DNA of 64,000 nt from Faecalicatena_A orotica (lineage in GTDB: Bacteria > Bacillota > Clostridia > Lachnospirales > Lachnospiraceae): the NCBI RefSeq assembly GCF_040545875.1, contig NZ_JBEPMR010000001.1. The stretch is one strand, 5' to 3'. This document shows, piece by piece, positions 9,667 through 18,093 of this stretch. Every line of letters starts with the position of its first letter. The first letter of the stretch is position 1. The notes below the pieces were generated by a model that ran no database searches, was not told the origin of the DNA, and was given only the letters and a program-made list of their open reading frames with translations. A program made the position numbers and the translations under genes.

Positions 9667-10752
9667 TTACCGCCCCGATTTCACCCTCGAATAAACCATA
9701 GGCAAAAACTTCCGCACAATATATATCCCCCGTCCCATCATTAAACAGAGCATTGCCCTTCTATACCTGAATAATACCAGAGCGATCCGAAGTGCCAGGC
9801 TTTTTTTTGCCCTTGCCACGGGTATAAGTTCATTAAACAGTCCCTGGGCAAACACGGCCCTGCACCACTTGTACCGCAGGGCGTGATTCATGCCGGACCT
9901 TTTATCGCAATTTCTTTCCAAGGCGGATAGGATATATCTTGCATACAGGCTTCCAAGGATACTACGAATTTCCTCTGTACAGATCTCCCAGTAGGAAAAC
10001 TGGTCAAACAACATCTCGATCCGCTGTCTGTGCAGTTTAAAGTAATCCGGCACAAACTTATTCGTCAGATTTGCTTCCATTCGTTTTCCGTAATGGTATG
10101 GTGTCACCGGCAGTATGTTTACAGTCTCCACATCCATAAAATATTTGACGTTAAACGTGATATCCTCGATTAATTTTATATTTTCAAATTCCAGCTTCAT
10201 CTCACGGATATAATCAAGCAGATAAAATTTGTTCCATGCATACCCATACAGAGTCTGCTGTTCCAGTTCTATCACACGGGGCCTGAACTCCGCGGCCGTC
10301 TTATAGTAATGCTCTGACGGACAGATAGAATGGGTATACTGCAGAACACCTTTTTTGTCGTAATACTCTTCTACATGTCCAAACAGCACCGCCTGGGCGG
10401 GATTCCGCTCAATTGATGCATATACCTGTTCCAGCAGGTCTGCGTCTGCATAGTCATCCGGGTCCATATACCAGATATATTTTCCGGAAGCGGCCTGTGT
10501 CCCTGTATTCCGCGCCGGGCTTAACCCCTGGTTCACTTCATGGTGGATCACCCGGATGCGCGAATCTTCAGATGCATACCTTTCTGCGATCTCTCCACTC
10601 TTATCCTTCGTACAGTCATCCACGACCAGAATCTCCCAGTCACCGAATGTCTGCTCCTGTATACTGGTGATTGCACGGTCAATATATTTCTCCACACCAT
10701 AAGCAGGCATGACGATTGTAAAAAAAGGGCTTTTTACCTCTGTTTTATCCAT
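9667..10752 (-). CDS. GT2 family glycosyltransferase
   Basis: The 361-aa product has FTIVMPAYGVEKY, VDDCTKDKS in place of the usual DDGS, and YMDPDDYAD, so it belongs to family 2. Its C-terminus is rich in Arg and hydrophobic residues (about 320-360), suggesting membrane association. Base composition is much less AT-rich than the GT2 genes at 1.2-5.4 kb, and it groups with the conserved upstream part of the operon. It lies 19 nt downstream of the GT4 gene. Confidence 0.85.
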   Translation of the reverse strand: MDKTEVKSPFFTIVMPAYGVEKYIDRAITSIQEQTFGDWEILVVDDCTKDKSGEIAERYASEDSRIRVIHHEVNQGLSPARNTGTQAASGKYIWYMDPDDYADADLLEQVYASIERNPAQAVLFGHVEEYYDKKGVLQYTHSICPSEHYYKTAAEFRPRVIELEQQTLYGYAWNKFYLLDYIREMKLEFENIKLIEDITFNVKYFMDVETVNILPVTPYHYGKRMEANLTNKFVPDYFKLHRQRIEMLFDQFSYWEICTEEIRSILGSLYARYILSALERNCDKRSGMNHALRYKWCRAVFAQGLFNELIPVARAKKSLALRIALVLFRYRRAMLCLMMGRGIYIVRKFLPMVYSRVKSGR

Positions 10753-10771
10753 AGATGTACCTCTTTGTATC

Positions 10772-11992
10772 CTATTTTTTAACCAGTCCCCTGATCAGTT
10801 CTTCAATCTTCCGGTATGCCTTAGGCCTGTCAAACTGCTCTTCCGCAATCTGTCTGGCTTTTTTGCCCATCTCAAGGCGCTGGTCTTCGTTTTCATATAA
10901 TTGTTCAATGGCATCCGCCAGAATGTTGACATCCTCTGGCTCTATGTTTATACCAAATCCGTCCTTTTCTACCTTATTGCGGAATTCCGGACTCATGCAT
11001 GTATTGATCATAGCTTTGCCCGCAGCCAGATAGTCTCCTATTTTTGTAACAATACTCTGGGGTGCTTTGCGCACAAATGAGTTCACCAGAATATCGGACT
11101 TCTTAAGGTATGCCGCCATCTTATCATATGGGGCGTACCCTACAAATTCCACGTTATATATCTGCCTGTCATTCGCCAGCATTTCCAGCTCCTCTTTCAT
11201 GGGACCGCCGCCCAGAATCTTAATGTGGATATCTTTATGGCCTCTCTTCGCCAGTTCTTCGCCAGCCAGTACCATCGTTCGAATGTCATAGCTTGTCCCG
11301 ATTGTTCCCGCATAAGTTACCCAGAACTCACCATCCAGCTTTACCACGACTTCATCATTGTCCTGCGCACCTTTGTCAAATACGGCAATTTCATTTCCTA
11401 CATATACTGTCGCCTTTGGTACGGACCTGCTCTGATTCTGGAACGGCCGGTCTCTGTACTCGTCTGAAGTCCCAATCACACCGGATACCAGTGAATACAC
11501 CTTTTCCGCATCTCTCTGGAGTGGATAGAACAGAATCGGGCTGATCACCGGGATATCCAGCACCATGCGCATCGCCTCCGGCCACAGGTCGTTAACGTCA
11601 GCCACAAAAGGAATCCCTTTTCTCTTTGCATATTCTGCCGCTGCAAGCGCCACGTCATTTGGTGGTATCTCTGCATACAGCAGGTCATAGCCGCCCTCCT
11701 TCTCGAGCAGTTCCGTCAGATTCTTTGCCGCAGTCTTATGGCTTTGTATCCGCTTTAAGTCCACATTTTTCTTATATCCGGGTTCGTAGATGAACTTGAT
11801 TCCGAATTTATAGTCTTCATTCTTAATCTTCTCTATATCACGCTGTGCCTTCTCCCAGTGCTGAAAAGTCGTCGTTATCAAATCAACCTGGTAGCCTGCA
11901 TCTGTCAGGAAATCACAGAGATAACGGAATCGTGTATACCCTTTTTCCCCGTTTAGTCTGACCCCCATCGTAATCACTGCTATTTTTTTCAT
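10772..11992 (-). CDS. GT4 family glycosyltransferase (GT-B fold)
   Basis: The 406-aa protein has the GT-B two-domain layout. The N-terminal acceptor domain includes the FVADVNDLWPEAM segment found in WbuB/WcaI-like enzymes. The C-terminal domain has YAGTIGTSYD, KILGGGPMKEEL, and a late acidic/serine region around SFVRKAPQSIVTKIGDYLAAGKAMI, which lies at the donor-sugar site. It acts in the cytoplasm on the lipid-linked intermediate, probably as the second transferase after the priming enzyme encoded next to it. The spacing of 17 nt indicates co-transcription. Confidence 0.85.
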   Translation of the reverse strand: MKKIAVITMGVRLNGEKGYTRFRYLCDFLTDAGYQVDLITTTFQHWEKAQRDIEKIKNEDYKFGIKFIYEPGYKKNVDLKRIQSHKTAAKNLTELLEKEGGYDLLYAEIPPNDVALAAAEYAKRKGIPFVADVNDLWPEAMRMVLDIPVISPILFYPLQRDAEKVYSLVSGVIGTSDEYRDRPFQNQSRSVPKATVYVGNEIAVFDKGAQDNDEVVVKLDGEFWVTYAGTIGTSYDIRTMVLAGEELAKRGHKDIHIKILGGGPMKEELEMLANDRQIYNVEFVGYAPYDKMAAYLKKSDILVNSFVRKAPQSIVTKIGDYLAAGKAMINTCMSPEFRNKVEKDGFGINIEPEDVNILADAIEQLYENEDQRLEMGKKARQIAEEQFDRPKAYRKIEELIRGLVKK

Positions 11993-12009
11993 CCTTTATC
12001 TGCCCCTCT

Positions 12010-12708
12010 CTATCTAATCACAGCCAGAACCGTATCTATCATAATCTTAAAATCTCCCCAGACGCTGAATTTCTTCAGGTACTGTAGATTATACTTCATC
12101 TTCACCGGCAGGATATGTTCTACATAAACATCGTCAACTGTTTTTCCGGTCTCCAGCTGGTATTTTTCCATCTTCTCATCTTCATCCTTGAACAGAATGC
12201 TTGTTCTTGAAGTAATACCGGCGGGAAGCAGCAGTGTCGCCATCATTTCCTCTGAGTACCGGTCCACATACTTTTTCACTTCCGGCCTGGTCCCGACAAA
12301 TGACATATCCCCGGCCAGCACGTTAAAAAGCTGAGGAAGCTCATCCAGCCGGCACTTTCGCAGCATCTTTCCCGCCCTTGTGATCCGGTCATCCTGCTTT
12401 TTTGTAACTAATGGCCCCTTTTTATCGGCATCTGTAACCATAGTCCTGAACTTGAAAATACGATATGGTTTCCCATATCGTGTTATCCTTTCCTGTCTGT
12501 AAAAAACAGGTCCCCTGCTGTCTAATTTTATCCATACCGCAAGTCCTGCCATGACCGGTGACAAGACAACTGTTAAAACAAGTGCAAGAAAGAAATCCAC
12601 CATGCGTTTCAGACGCAGGCTGGACTTCTTTCTCACTAATCTTTCATAATATGGTCTCACATGTCCATTGCGCATGGACTCCGGCAACTGGTTCCATTGT
12701 GGCATCAT
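12010..12708 (-). CDS. Priming sugar-1-phosphate transferase (bacterial sugar transferase, PglC/WcaJ-type)
   Basis: The 232-aa protein has a single hydrophobic segment at about residues 36-60, then the family core: FYRQERITRYGKPYRIFKFRTM, KCRLDELPQLFNVLAGDMSFVGTRPE, and a basic C-terminal half. These are the monotopic phosphoglycosyl transferases that move a sugar-1-phosphate from its UDP carrier to undecaprenyl phosphate and so start the repeat unit. It is the short form without the N-terminal multi-TM CoA-binding-like domain. Next to the PglF- and PglE-like enzymes, the likely substrate is a UDP-4-amino- or diamino-6-deoxy sugar. AGGAG lies 9 nt before the ATG. Confidence 0.88.
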   Translation of the reverse strand: MMPQWNQLPESMRNGHVRPYYERLVRKKSSLRLKRMVDFFLALVLTVVLSPVMAGLAVWIKLDSRGPVFYRQERITRYGKPYRIFKFRTMVTDADKKGPLVTKKQDDRITRAGKMLRKCRLDELPQLFNVLAGDMSFVGTRPEVKKYVDRYSEEMMATLLLPAGITSRTSILFKDEDEKMEKYQLETGKTVDDVYVEHILPVKMKYNLQYLKKFSVWGDFKIMIDTVLAVIR

Positions 12709-12776
12709 AATAATTAACTCCTGTTATTCTTGATTGTAACTGTTCATGGTACGAACCAGTTACGCCTTATTACCTT

Positions 12777-13985
12777 TTATTCCCTTAAAAGGCTGAGGAA
12801 TGTCTCCGCTGTAAACTGCAGCTGCTCATCTGTGAGGCATGTATGCAGTGGCAGTGTGATTTCATTTTCAAACTGGGCATATGCATTCGGGAAGTCTTTG
12901 ATATCAAATCCCATATTCTTATATGCCGTCAGTAATGGCAATGGCTTATAATGGACATTCGTCGCAATCTCCGCCTCAGCCATTTTTGTAATCATATTGT
13001 TACATTCTTTACGTGATTTGTCAAGCACACGTACCAGATATAGGTGTCCGCTGGACTTATGGGACTCCCCATAGTGGTTCAGGAGACTGACCGGGCAGCC
13101 TTTCAGAGCTTCGTCATACTGCCTGATCAGCTCTCTTCTTCGCTTCAGTATATTCGGATACCGTTTAATCTGGACAAGCCCTATGGCAGCCATGATATCC
13201 GTCATATTGCATTTAAAGTATGGAGCGACAATATCGTACTCCCATGCCCCCGCCTGTGTCTTGGCAAGTGCGTCTTTCGACTGGCCGTGCAGGGATAAGA
13301 GCATATATTCCTGATACAGTTCCTCACTGTCTATTCCTGCAGCTGTCACTGTCTCAGACCACGTCACTGCCCCGCCTTCCGCGGTTGTCAGGTTCTTCAC
13401 TGCATGGAAAGAAAAGCAGGTGAAATCTGCAATCTGGCCGCACATTCTTCCGTCCGCCTCCGCACCGAAAGCGTGGGCCGCATCTGACATGACAAGGATT
13501 CGGCCAAGCGCCTCCTGTCTTTCGCAGGAAGGATGGAACAATGCCTTTTTCTCTTCAACAATCTGAAAGATTTCATCATAACTGTCATATATGATCCCTG
13601 CCAGATCGACACAGATGATTGCCTTTGTGCGCTCTGTTACGGCCTCCCGCACCTTCTGCGGGTCCATCTCATATCTGCCCGGCAGTGTATCTACCAGAAC
13701 GGGGGTCGCCCCCGCGTGGCAGATGCTGCTGCATGTAGCTGAATACGTATATGCAGTCGTGATCACCTCATCTCCGGGTCCGATCCCCATCACTCTGAGA
13801 GTCATCTCCAGACACGCAGTGGCAGAATTCAGGCAGACTGCCCTCTGAGTCCGGCAGTAAGACGCGATCTTCCGTTCAAACTCTTTTGTCCTCGGGCCGG
13901 TCGTAATCCAGCCGCTCCTCAGTGTATCTGCCACTTCTGCGATTTCCTCTTCTGTAATATCCGGTGGTGAAAATGGTACCCTCAT
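12777..13985 (-). CDS. DegT/DnrJ/EryC1/StrS-type PLP sugar aminotransferase
   Basis: The 402-aa protein shows the family hallmarks: SGWITTGPRTKEFE near the N-terminus, CLNSATACLEM, DEVITTAYTYSATCSSICHAGATPV, the VMSDAAHAFGA segment with the PLP-nitrogen aspartate, and SFHAVKNLTTAEGGA with the Schiff-base lysine. Enzymes of this group (PglE/PseC/ArnB) aminate UDP-4-keto sugars. Because the upstream gene encodes a UDP-HexNAc 4,6-dehydratase, the probable product is UDP-4-amino-4,6-dideoxy-GlcNAc. An additional stretch around residues 140-160 separates the usual strand order but is not a truncation. No PglD-like acetyltransferase is seen. Confidence 0.9.
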   Translation of the reverse strand: MRVPFSPPDITEEEIAEVADTLRSGWITTGPRTKEFERKIASYCRTQRAVCLNSATACLEMTLRVMGIGPGDEVITTAYTYSATCSSICHAGATPVLVDTLPGRYEMDPQKVREAVTERTKAIICVDLAGIIYDSYDEIFQIVEEKKALFHPSCERQEALGRILVMSDAAHAFGAEADGRMCGQIADFTCFSFHAVKNLTTAEGGAVTWSETVTAAGIDSEELYQEYMLLSLHGQSKDALAKTQAGAWEYDIVAPYFKCNMTDIMAAIGLVQIKRYPNILKRRRELIRQYDEALKGCPVSLLNHYGESHKSSGHLYLVRVLDKSRKECNNMITKMAEAEIATNVHYKPLPLLTAYKNMGFDIKDFPNAYAQFENEITLPLHTCLTDEQLQFTAETFLSLLRE

Positions 13986-14002
13986 CGTTTTTTCCTTCTT
14001 TC

Positions 14003-16003
14003 TTAATTCCCTGTTTCCGTTTCTTCCGGCTGCACATCTGAGTCAGCTGCGCTGCGGCTTAAAAACGCACTTGGAAGCTTTGACCTCGTATCTGTAAATT
14101 CCTTTTTCCAGCCTGCCTGTATCTGTTGGTCCCGGATGATATCTGCTTCCCGTAAATGATAAGTCGGAACGATTTTATGCACGATCCGTTTCATCTGATC
14201 GGTTTCCGCATAGGCTTCTCTGTAAAGATCTTCAAGATCCCTGAGAAATTCCTCTTCGTCAAAATCAATCGGTTTCCCGATATGGATCTTCTCGTTCTCT
14301 GTGCTTTCCAGACCTTCCTCTGCCATCAGCAGTTCTTCATAAAGTTTCTCGCCGGGACGAAGACCCGTATATTTAATCTCAATATCCGTCCCCAAAGTGT
14401 ATCCCGAAAGACGGATCAGGTTTTTCGCCAGATCAACGATCTTGACTGGCTGCCCCATATCCAGCACAAAGATTTCTCCACCCTTTGCACTCGCGCCTGC
14501 CTGCAGGACCAGAGATACGGCTTCCGGAATCGTCATAAAGTACCGGATAATGTCCGGATGTGTGACTGTGACCGGGCCGCCCGCCTCAATCTGCTTCTTG
14601 AACAGAGGAATCACGCTGCCGTTGCTTCCCAGAACATTTCCAAACCGTACTGCAACGAACTCTGTTTTCGAACGGGAGTTAAACACCTGTATGATCATCT
14701 CGCACATTCTCTTGGACGCTCCCATGATGTTTGTCGGATTGACCGCTTTGTCTGTAGAGATCAGGACGAACTTCTCAACTCCGTACCTGTCGGATGCCAG
14801 TGCTACTTTATAGGTGCCGAATACATTATTCTTAATCGCTTCATTCGGGCTGTCCTCCATCAGAGGCACATGTTTGTGCGCCGCAGCATGGTAGACGATA
14901 TCCGGGCGGTATTTTTCAAAGACGCTGTTTACCTTACGTCCGTTTCTGACAGAGCCGATCAGCACGACAAGGTCCAGATTCGGATATTTTGACTTCAGTT
15001 CCTGCTGGATATCGTAGGCATTATTCTCATAGATGTCAAATATAATCAGCTGTTTTACCCCGTTTGCCGCAATCTGGCGGCAGAGCTCGCTGCCGATGCT
15101 TCCGCCTCCGCCTGTGACCAGGACTACTTTGTCGGAGACGTAACGGCCAATCTTCTCTGTCGTTATCTGAATCGGGTCTCTTCCGAGCAGGTCCTCAATC
15201 TCTACATTACGAAGCTTTGAGACCGTCACCTCGCCGTTGACAAGCTGGTAAACACCGGGCAGGATCTTCAGGTCACAGGCCGGTATCTTCTGGCAGATAT
15301 CCAGAATCTTCTGGCGTTCCCGTTTGTCCGCACTCGGAATGGCAATGATGATCTCATTAATATCATATTTGTCTGCATACTTCAGTATGACATCTCTGCC
15401 GCCGACTACTTTTACTCCGTGGATAAATGTTCCTTGCTTTCTCGGGTTATCATCAATCACGCAGCAGATCTTGGCATCCAGTTCCGTGCTCAGTTCCAGT
15501 TCCTTCATCACTACATTACAGGCTTCTCCCGCACCGATAATCATCGTGTTGCGCACATGTCTGCCGTGGATATTCCCACGGTACAAAAGGCGCATGAGCC
15601 TGTAGGAAAAACGGCTTACACAGGTAAGCAGGAACAGCGCCGTACCATAAAGCAGAAAATAACTTCTGTAAATCATCCGGTATGTCAGGAAATAAGCCAG
15701 AAGATTGAAAAGTACCGACACCATGCACGCCTCGATGATATATACCAGTTCCTTGATGCTTGCAAATCTCCAGAGGCTGGTATAAAGCCGGAACATTGCA
15801 AAAATAATAACCGTGACGATAGTATTGACGACGGCCACTTCTAAGACAGAGGTATAATATTCACCCGGTATCTCCGTGATGTGCATGTTAAAGCGGACCC
15901 ATAACGCAAGAAAAGAACTTACGTTGATAAATAAAATATCCAGAAGCACTAAAAAAACTTTGTATATAACAGACAGGTCCCACTTTCTTAAAAGTTTCAT
16001 CAT
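14003..16003 (-). CDS. PglF/WbpM/CapD-type membrane UDP-HexNAc 4,6-dehydratase
   Basis: The 666-aa protein has four hydrophobic spans in its first 130 residues, a CoA-binding-like Rossmann domain (IIGAGEACNVVMKEL), and a second, catalytic SDR domain beginning at about residue 290 with VTGGGGSIGSELCRQI. Later come YHAAAHKHVPLMEDSP, STDKAVNPTNIMGASKRMCE and RFGNVLGSNGSVIP. The classical SDR YxxxK is replaced by a Met-Gly-Ala-Ser-Lys motif, as is normal in the WbpM/PglF group. It makes UDP-4-keto-6-deoxy-HexNAc for the aminotransferase 17 nt downstream. Membrane association places it with the priming transferase. Confidence 0.92.
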   Translation of the reverse strand: MMKLLRKWDLSVIYKVFLVLLDILFINVSSFLALWVRFNMHITEIPGEYYTSVLEVAVVNTIVTVIIFAMFRLYTSLWRFASIKELVYIIEACMVSVLFNLLAYFLTYRMIYRSYFLLYGTALFLLTCVSRFSYRLMRLLYRGNIHGRHVRNTMIIGAGEACNVVMKELELSTELDAKICCVIDDNPRKQGTFIHGVKVVGGRDVILKYADKYDINEIIIAIPSADKRERQKILDICQKIPACDLKILPGVYQLVNGEVTVSKLRNVEIEDLLGRDPIQITTEKIGRYVSDKVVLVTGGGGSIGSELCRQIAANGVKQLIIFDIYENNAYDIQQELKSKYPNLDLVVLIGSVRNGRKVNSVFEKYRPDIVYHAAAHKHVPLMEDSPNEAIKNNVFGTYKVALASDRYGVEKFVLISTDKAVNPTNIMGASKRMCEMIIQVFNSRSKTEFVAVRFGNVLGSNGSVIPLFKKQIEAGGPVTVTHPDIIRYFMTIPEAVSLVLQAGASAKGGEIFVLDMGQPVKIVDLAKNLIRLSGYTLGTDIEIKYTGLRPGEKLYEELLMAEEGLESTENEKIHIGKPIDFDEEEFLRDLEDLYREAYAETDQMKRIVHKIVPTYHLREADIIRDQQIQAGWKKEFTDTRSKLPSAFLSRSAADSDVQPEETETGN

Positions 16004-16045
16004 ATCTTATTATTCCGTATCTTTCAGATTCCAAAGGCCGCCCGT

Positions 16046-17878
16046 TTACTGGGCAACCTCTGAATCCGGAAGAATTTCTCCCTTCTCTACAGCGTCAATC
16101 GCCTGTTTTATCGTATTGATAGAATCGAGATTTGGCTGTGTGACATAAAGGATACTTCCCGGTGAAGAATAACATTCCTGATCGTCCCCTGTTCCCTCTG
16201 CGGCCAGTGACTTGATGTTCCATGCCGCTCCGTCAGAGAGCTGGCTTTTGATCAGTTCCTGTATCTGTGCCTGTGACATATTCGTATCCACATTACCGCT
16301 CACACTGCTTAAAATTCCGTTTGCACCGGTAAGGATCGCCGGTGAGATTGCCTTTTTAATCATTGCAGTAATGACAGCCTGCTGGTTTCTTCCCCTCTGG
16401 AAGTCACCGCCGTCCACATTCATTCTTTCTCTTGAGAATGCAAGCGCCTGCTGCCCGTTAAAGTGATTCTCCCCCTGTACCACATTCATGACAAGTCCTG
16501 AATCCTCACTTGTCGTGAATCCCTGTTCAGACACAACATCGACACCACCCAGTGCATCGACCATCTGGACAAGAGATGTGAAGTTCACCCTTGCATAAAA
16601 ATCAATCTTTGTGTCATAAAGCTGTGCCAGAGTTGCCATAGAAGCATCCACTCCATAAATCCCCGCATGAGTTAGTTTATCCTTCTGTCCGCCCGATATT
16701 CCCGGAATCTCCACATAATAGTCACGAGGCGTCGTAACCAGAAGGATCTGGTGCGTTGTCGGATTCACAGTTGCGATGATATTCACGTCGCTGCGGCTGT
16801 TCGTCTCAATCGCTCCATACACGTCAATACCGCTGATATAAACGGTAAAGCAGTCACTATCCACTTCAACTTTTGCCGCTGCATTCTCCAGCTTACTCGT
16901 AATCTCATGTGAATAAATGATTTTCACATTGTCACTGTATCCTTCGAACGCCTCTTCCAGAATCGCGGTATAGGCATCATTATAGATAATTGCCTGCACA
17001 TTTCCGTCATGCAGGGCAGTCGCCTGCTCATTCAGACTCTTGTACTCAGTCGTGGAAATGTCGCTGCCGACTTCCTTATCGATACTTTCTACCGTGGCTT
17101 TTACATCGTCGCCCTTCATGGCATACTGGACACCAAAGTCATAGCCTGCGGCATCCTCGATTGTCTCGGCTGCATCCGTTGATAACACGGCTACTACCAT
17201 CTTATCTACCTTTTTGTCACCGCCGCTGATCGCTTTCACGGTTCCGTTTGTCTTAAATATATAGTAGGAACCCATTACAAGGACAATGGACATCAGCACA
17301 CTGAGAACCTTACCCGCAATTGCCTTCTTCTTCGAGATCAACTGGCTTGCAAGCGGAATGACCCAGAGAAATACAAGTACACCGATGATAATTCCCAGAT
17401 ACTTCATCGGCAGCATATTCAGCACAAACAGGGCCGCGATGAACACAAGCGTTACCGCAAACTGGATTCCACAGAGAATGATCCCGACTTCTTTACTTAC
17501 CTTATTAGATGCTCTCTTCTTTCCTCCTGAATTACTCCGGCTTCTTCCCGCCGGTGTACCCTTAGCCGGATTCCCGCCTCTGCCCGGACCGCTCTTCGCA
17601 CTGTTCGCACTCCTGCCTGTTCCGCTTCCGGCACTGCTGCGGTTCGGTTTCCTTTTTGCCCCTTCCGCGGTGCTGCGGTTCGGATTTTTCCTAGCGCCTT
17701 CGCCCGTACTCCTGTTTGGATTTCTCTTTGCACCTTCTCCGGCGCTCCGGTTCGGATTTCTCTTTGGGGTGCCGTCGGCACCGCCCGCACTCTGCTTTTC
17801 TTCCATCCTGCGGCGCTTTCTTGCCTGCTCCCGCCTGTATGCTTCCCGTTCGCTCTCACTCATTTTATTCTGGCCCAT
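16046..17878 (-). CDS. LytR-CpsA-Psr (LCP) family cell-wall polymer ligase with Arg/Asn-rich N-terminal repeats
   Basis: The 610-aa protein starts with about 130 basic, low-complexity residues, then three or four membrane spans (about 135-220), an extracytoplasmic accessory domain, and an LCP domain in the C-terminal half. The LCP core is recognised by VTTPRDYYVEIPG, KLTHAGIYG and the late ALAFSRER plus DFQRGRNQQAVI arginine motifs that bind the lipid-pyrophosphate substrate. LCP proteins attach polysaccharides or teichoic polymers to peptidoglycan, and one at the head of a capsule operon is a common arrangement. The central accessory region may instead act as a CpsA-type attenuator domain. 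The N-terminal repeat is unusual. Confidence 0.9.
   Translation of the reverse strand: MGQNKMSESEREAYRREQARKRRRMEEKQSAGGADGTPKRNPNRSAGEGAKRNPNRSTGEGARKNPNRSTAEGAKRKPNRSSAGSGTGRSANSAKSGPGRGGNPAKGTPAGRSRSNSGGKKRASNKVSKEVGIILCGIQFAVTLVFIAALFVLNMLPMKYLGIIIGVLVFLWVIPLASQLISKKKAIAGKVLSVLMSIVLVMGSYYIFKTNGTVKAISGGDKKVDKMVVAVLSTDAAETIEDAAGYDFGVQYAMKGDDVKATVESIDKEVGSDISTTEYKSLNEQATALHDGNVQAIIYNDAYTAILEEAFEGYSDNVKIIYSHEITSKLENAAAKVEVDSDCFTVYISGIDVYGAIETNSRSDVNIIATVNPTTHQILLVTTPRDYYVEIPGISGGQKDKLTHAGIYGVDASMATLAQLYDTKIDFYARVNFTSLVQMVDALGGVDVVSEQGFTTSEDSGLVMNVVQGENHFNGQQALAFSRERMNVDGGDFQRGRNQQAVITAMIKKAISPAILTGANGILSSVSGNVDTNMSQAQIQELIKSQLSDGAAWNIKSLAAEGTGDDQECYSSPGSILYVTQPNLDSINTIKQAIDAVEKGEILPDSEVAQ
17640..17775 (-). 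repeat. Four 36-nt tandem repeats encoding a 12-residue KRNPNRS(T/A)(G/A)EGA unit
   Basis: Within the 5' end of the LCP gene the unit K/R-R/K-N/K-P-N-R-S-x-x-E-G-A appears four times in succession, with period 36 nt. The copies differ at the second and eighth residues, so the array is not freshly amplified. The repeats are cytoplasmic, before the first membrane span, and strongly basic. Confidence 0.8.
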
Positions 17879-17993
17879 TGGTTCCGCCCCTTCCCTGTCT
17901 TTATGTTTCCGGAAAAGTCGATAGTTCGCTTTTTCCGGCTGCTTCTTTCTATATGACTGTGTAAAATACAGGCAGACTTTTTAAATGAAATCT

Positions 17994-18040
17994 GTTTAAA
18001 AATGTCTGCGTACCCTTAATCGACAAGAGTACCCAGACAT
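17994..18040 (-). terminator. Probable intrinsic terminator of secDF
   Basis: The arms ATGTCTG and CAGACAT, extended by a GTAC/GTAC pair, form a hairpin in the gap after the secDF stop. On the minus strand the hairpin is followed by TTTTT. It separates secDF from the LCP gene, which therefore probably has its own promoter in the remaining 110 bp. That stretch shows a second hairpin (CCGGAAAA/CTTTTCCGG) but no convincing sigma-A promoter. Confidence 0.6.
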
Positions 18041-18093
18041 AATAGCATTTTTCTGCAATTTTCGCAACATTATGAATGTTTCTTCAAAAAAAG

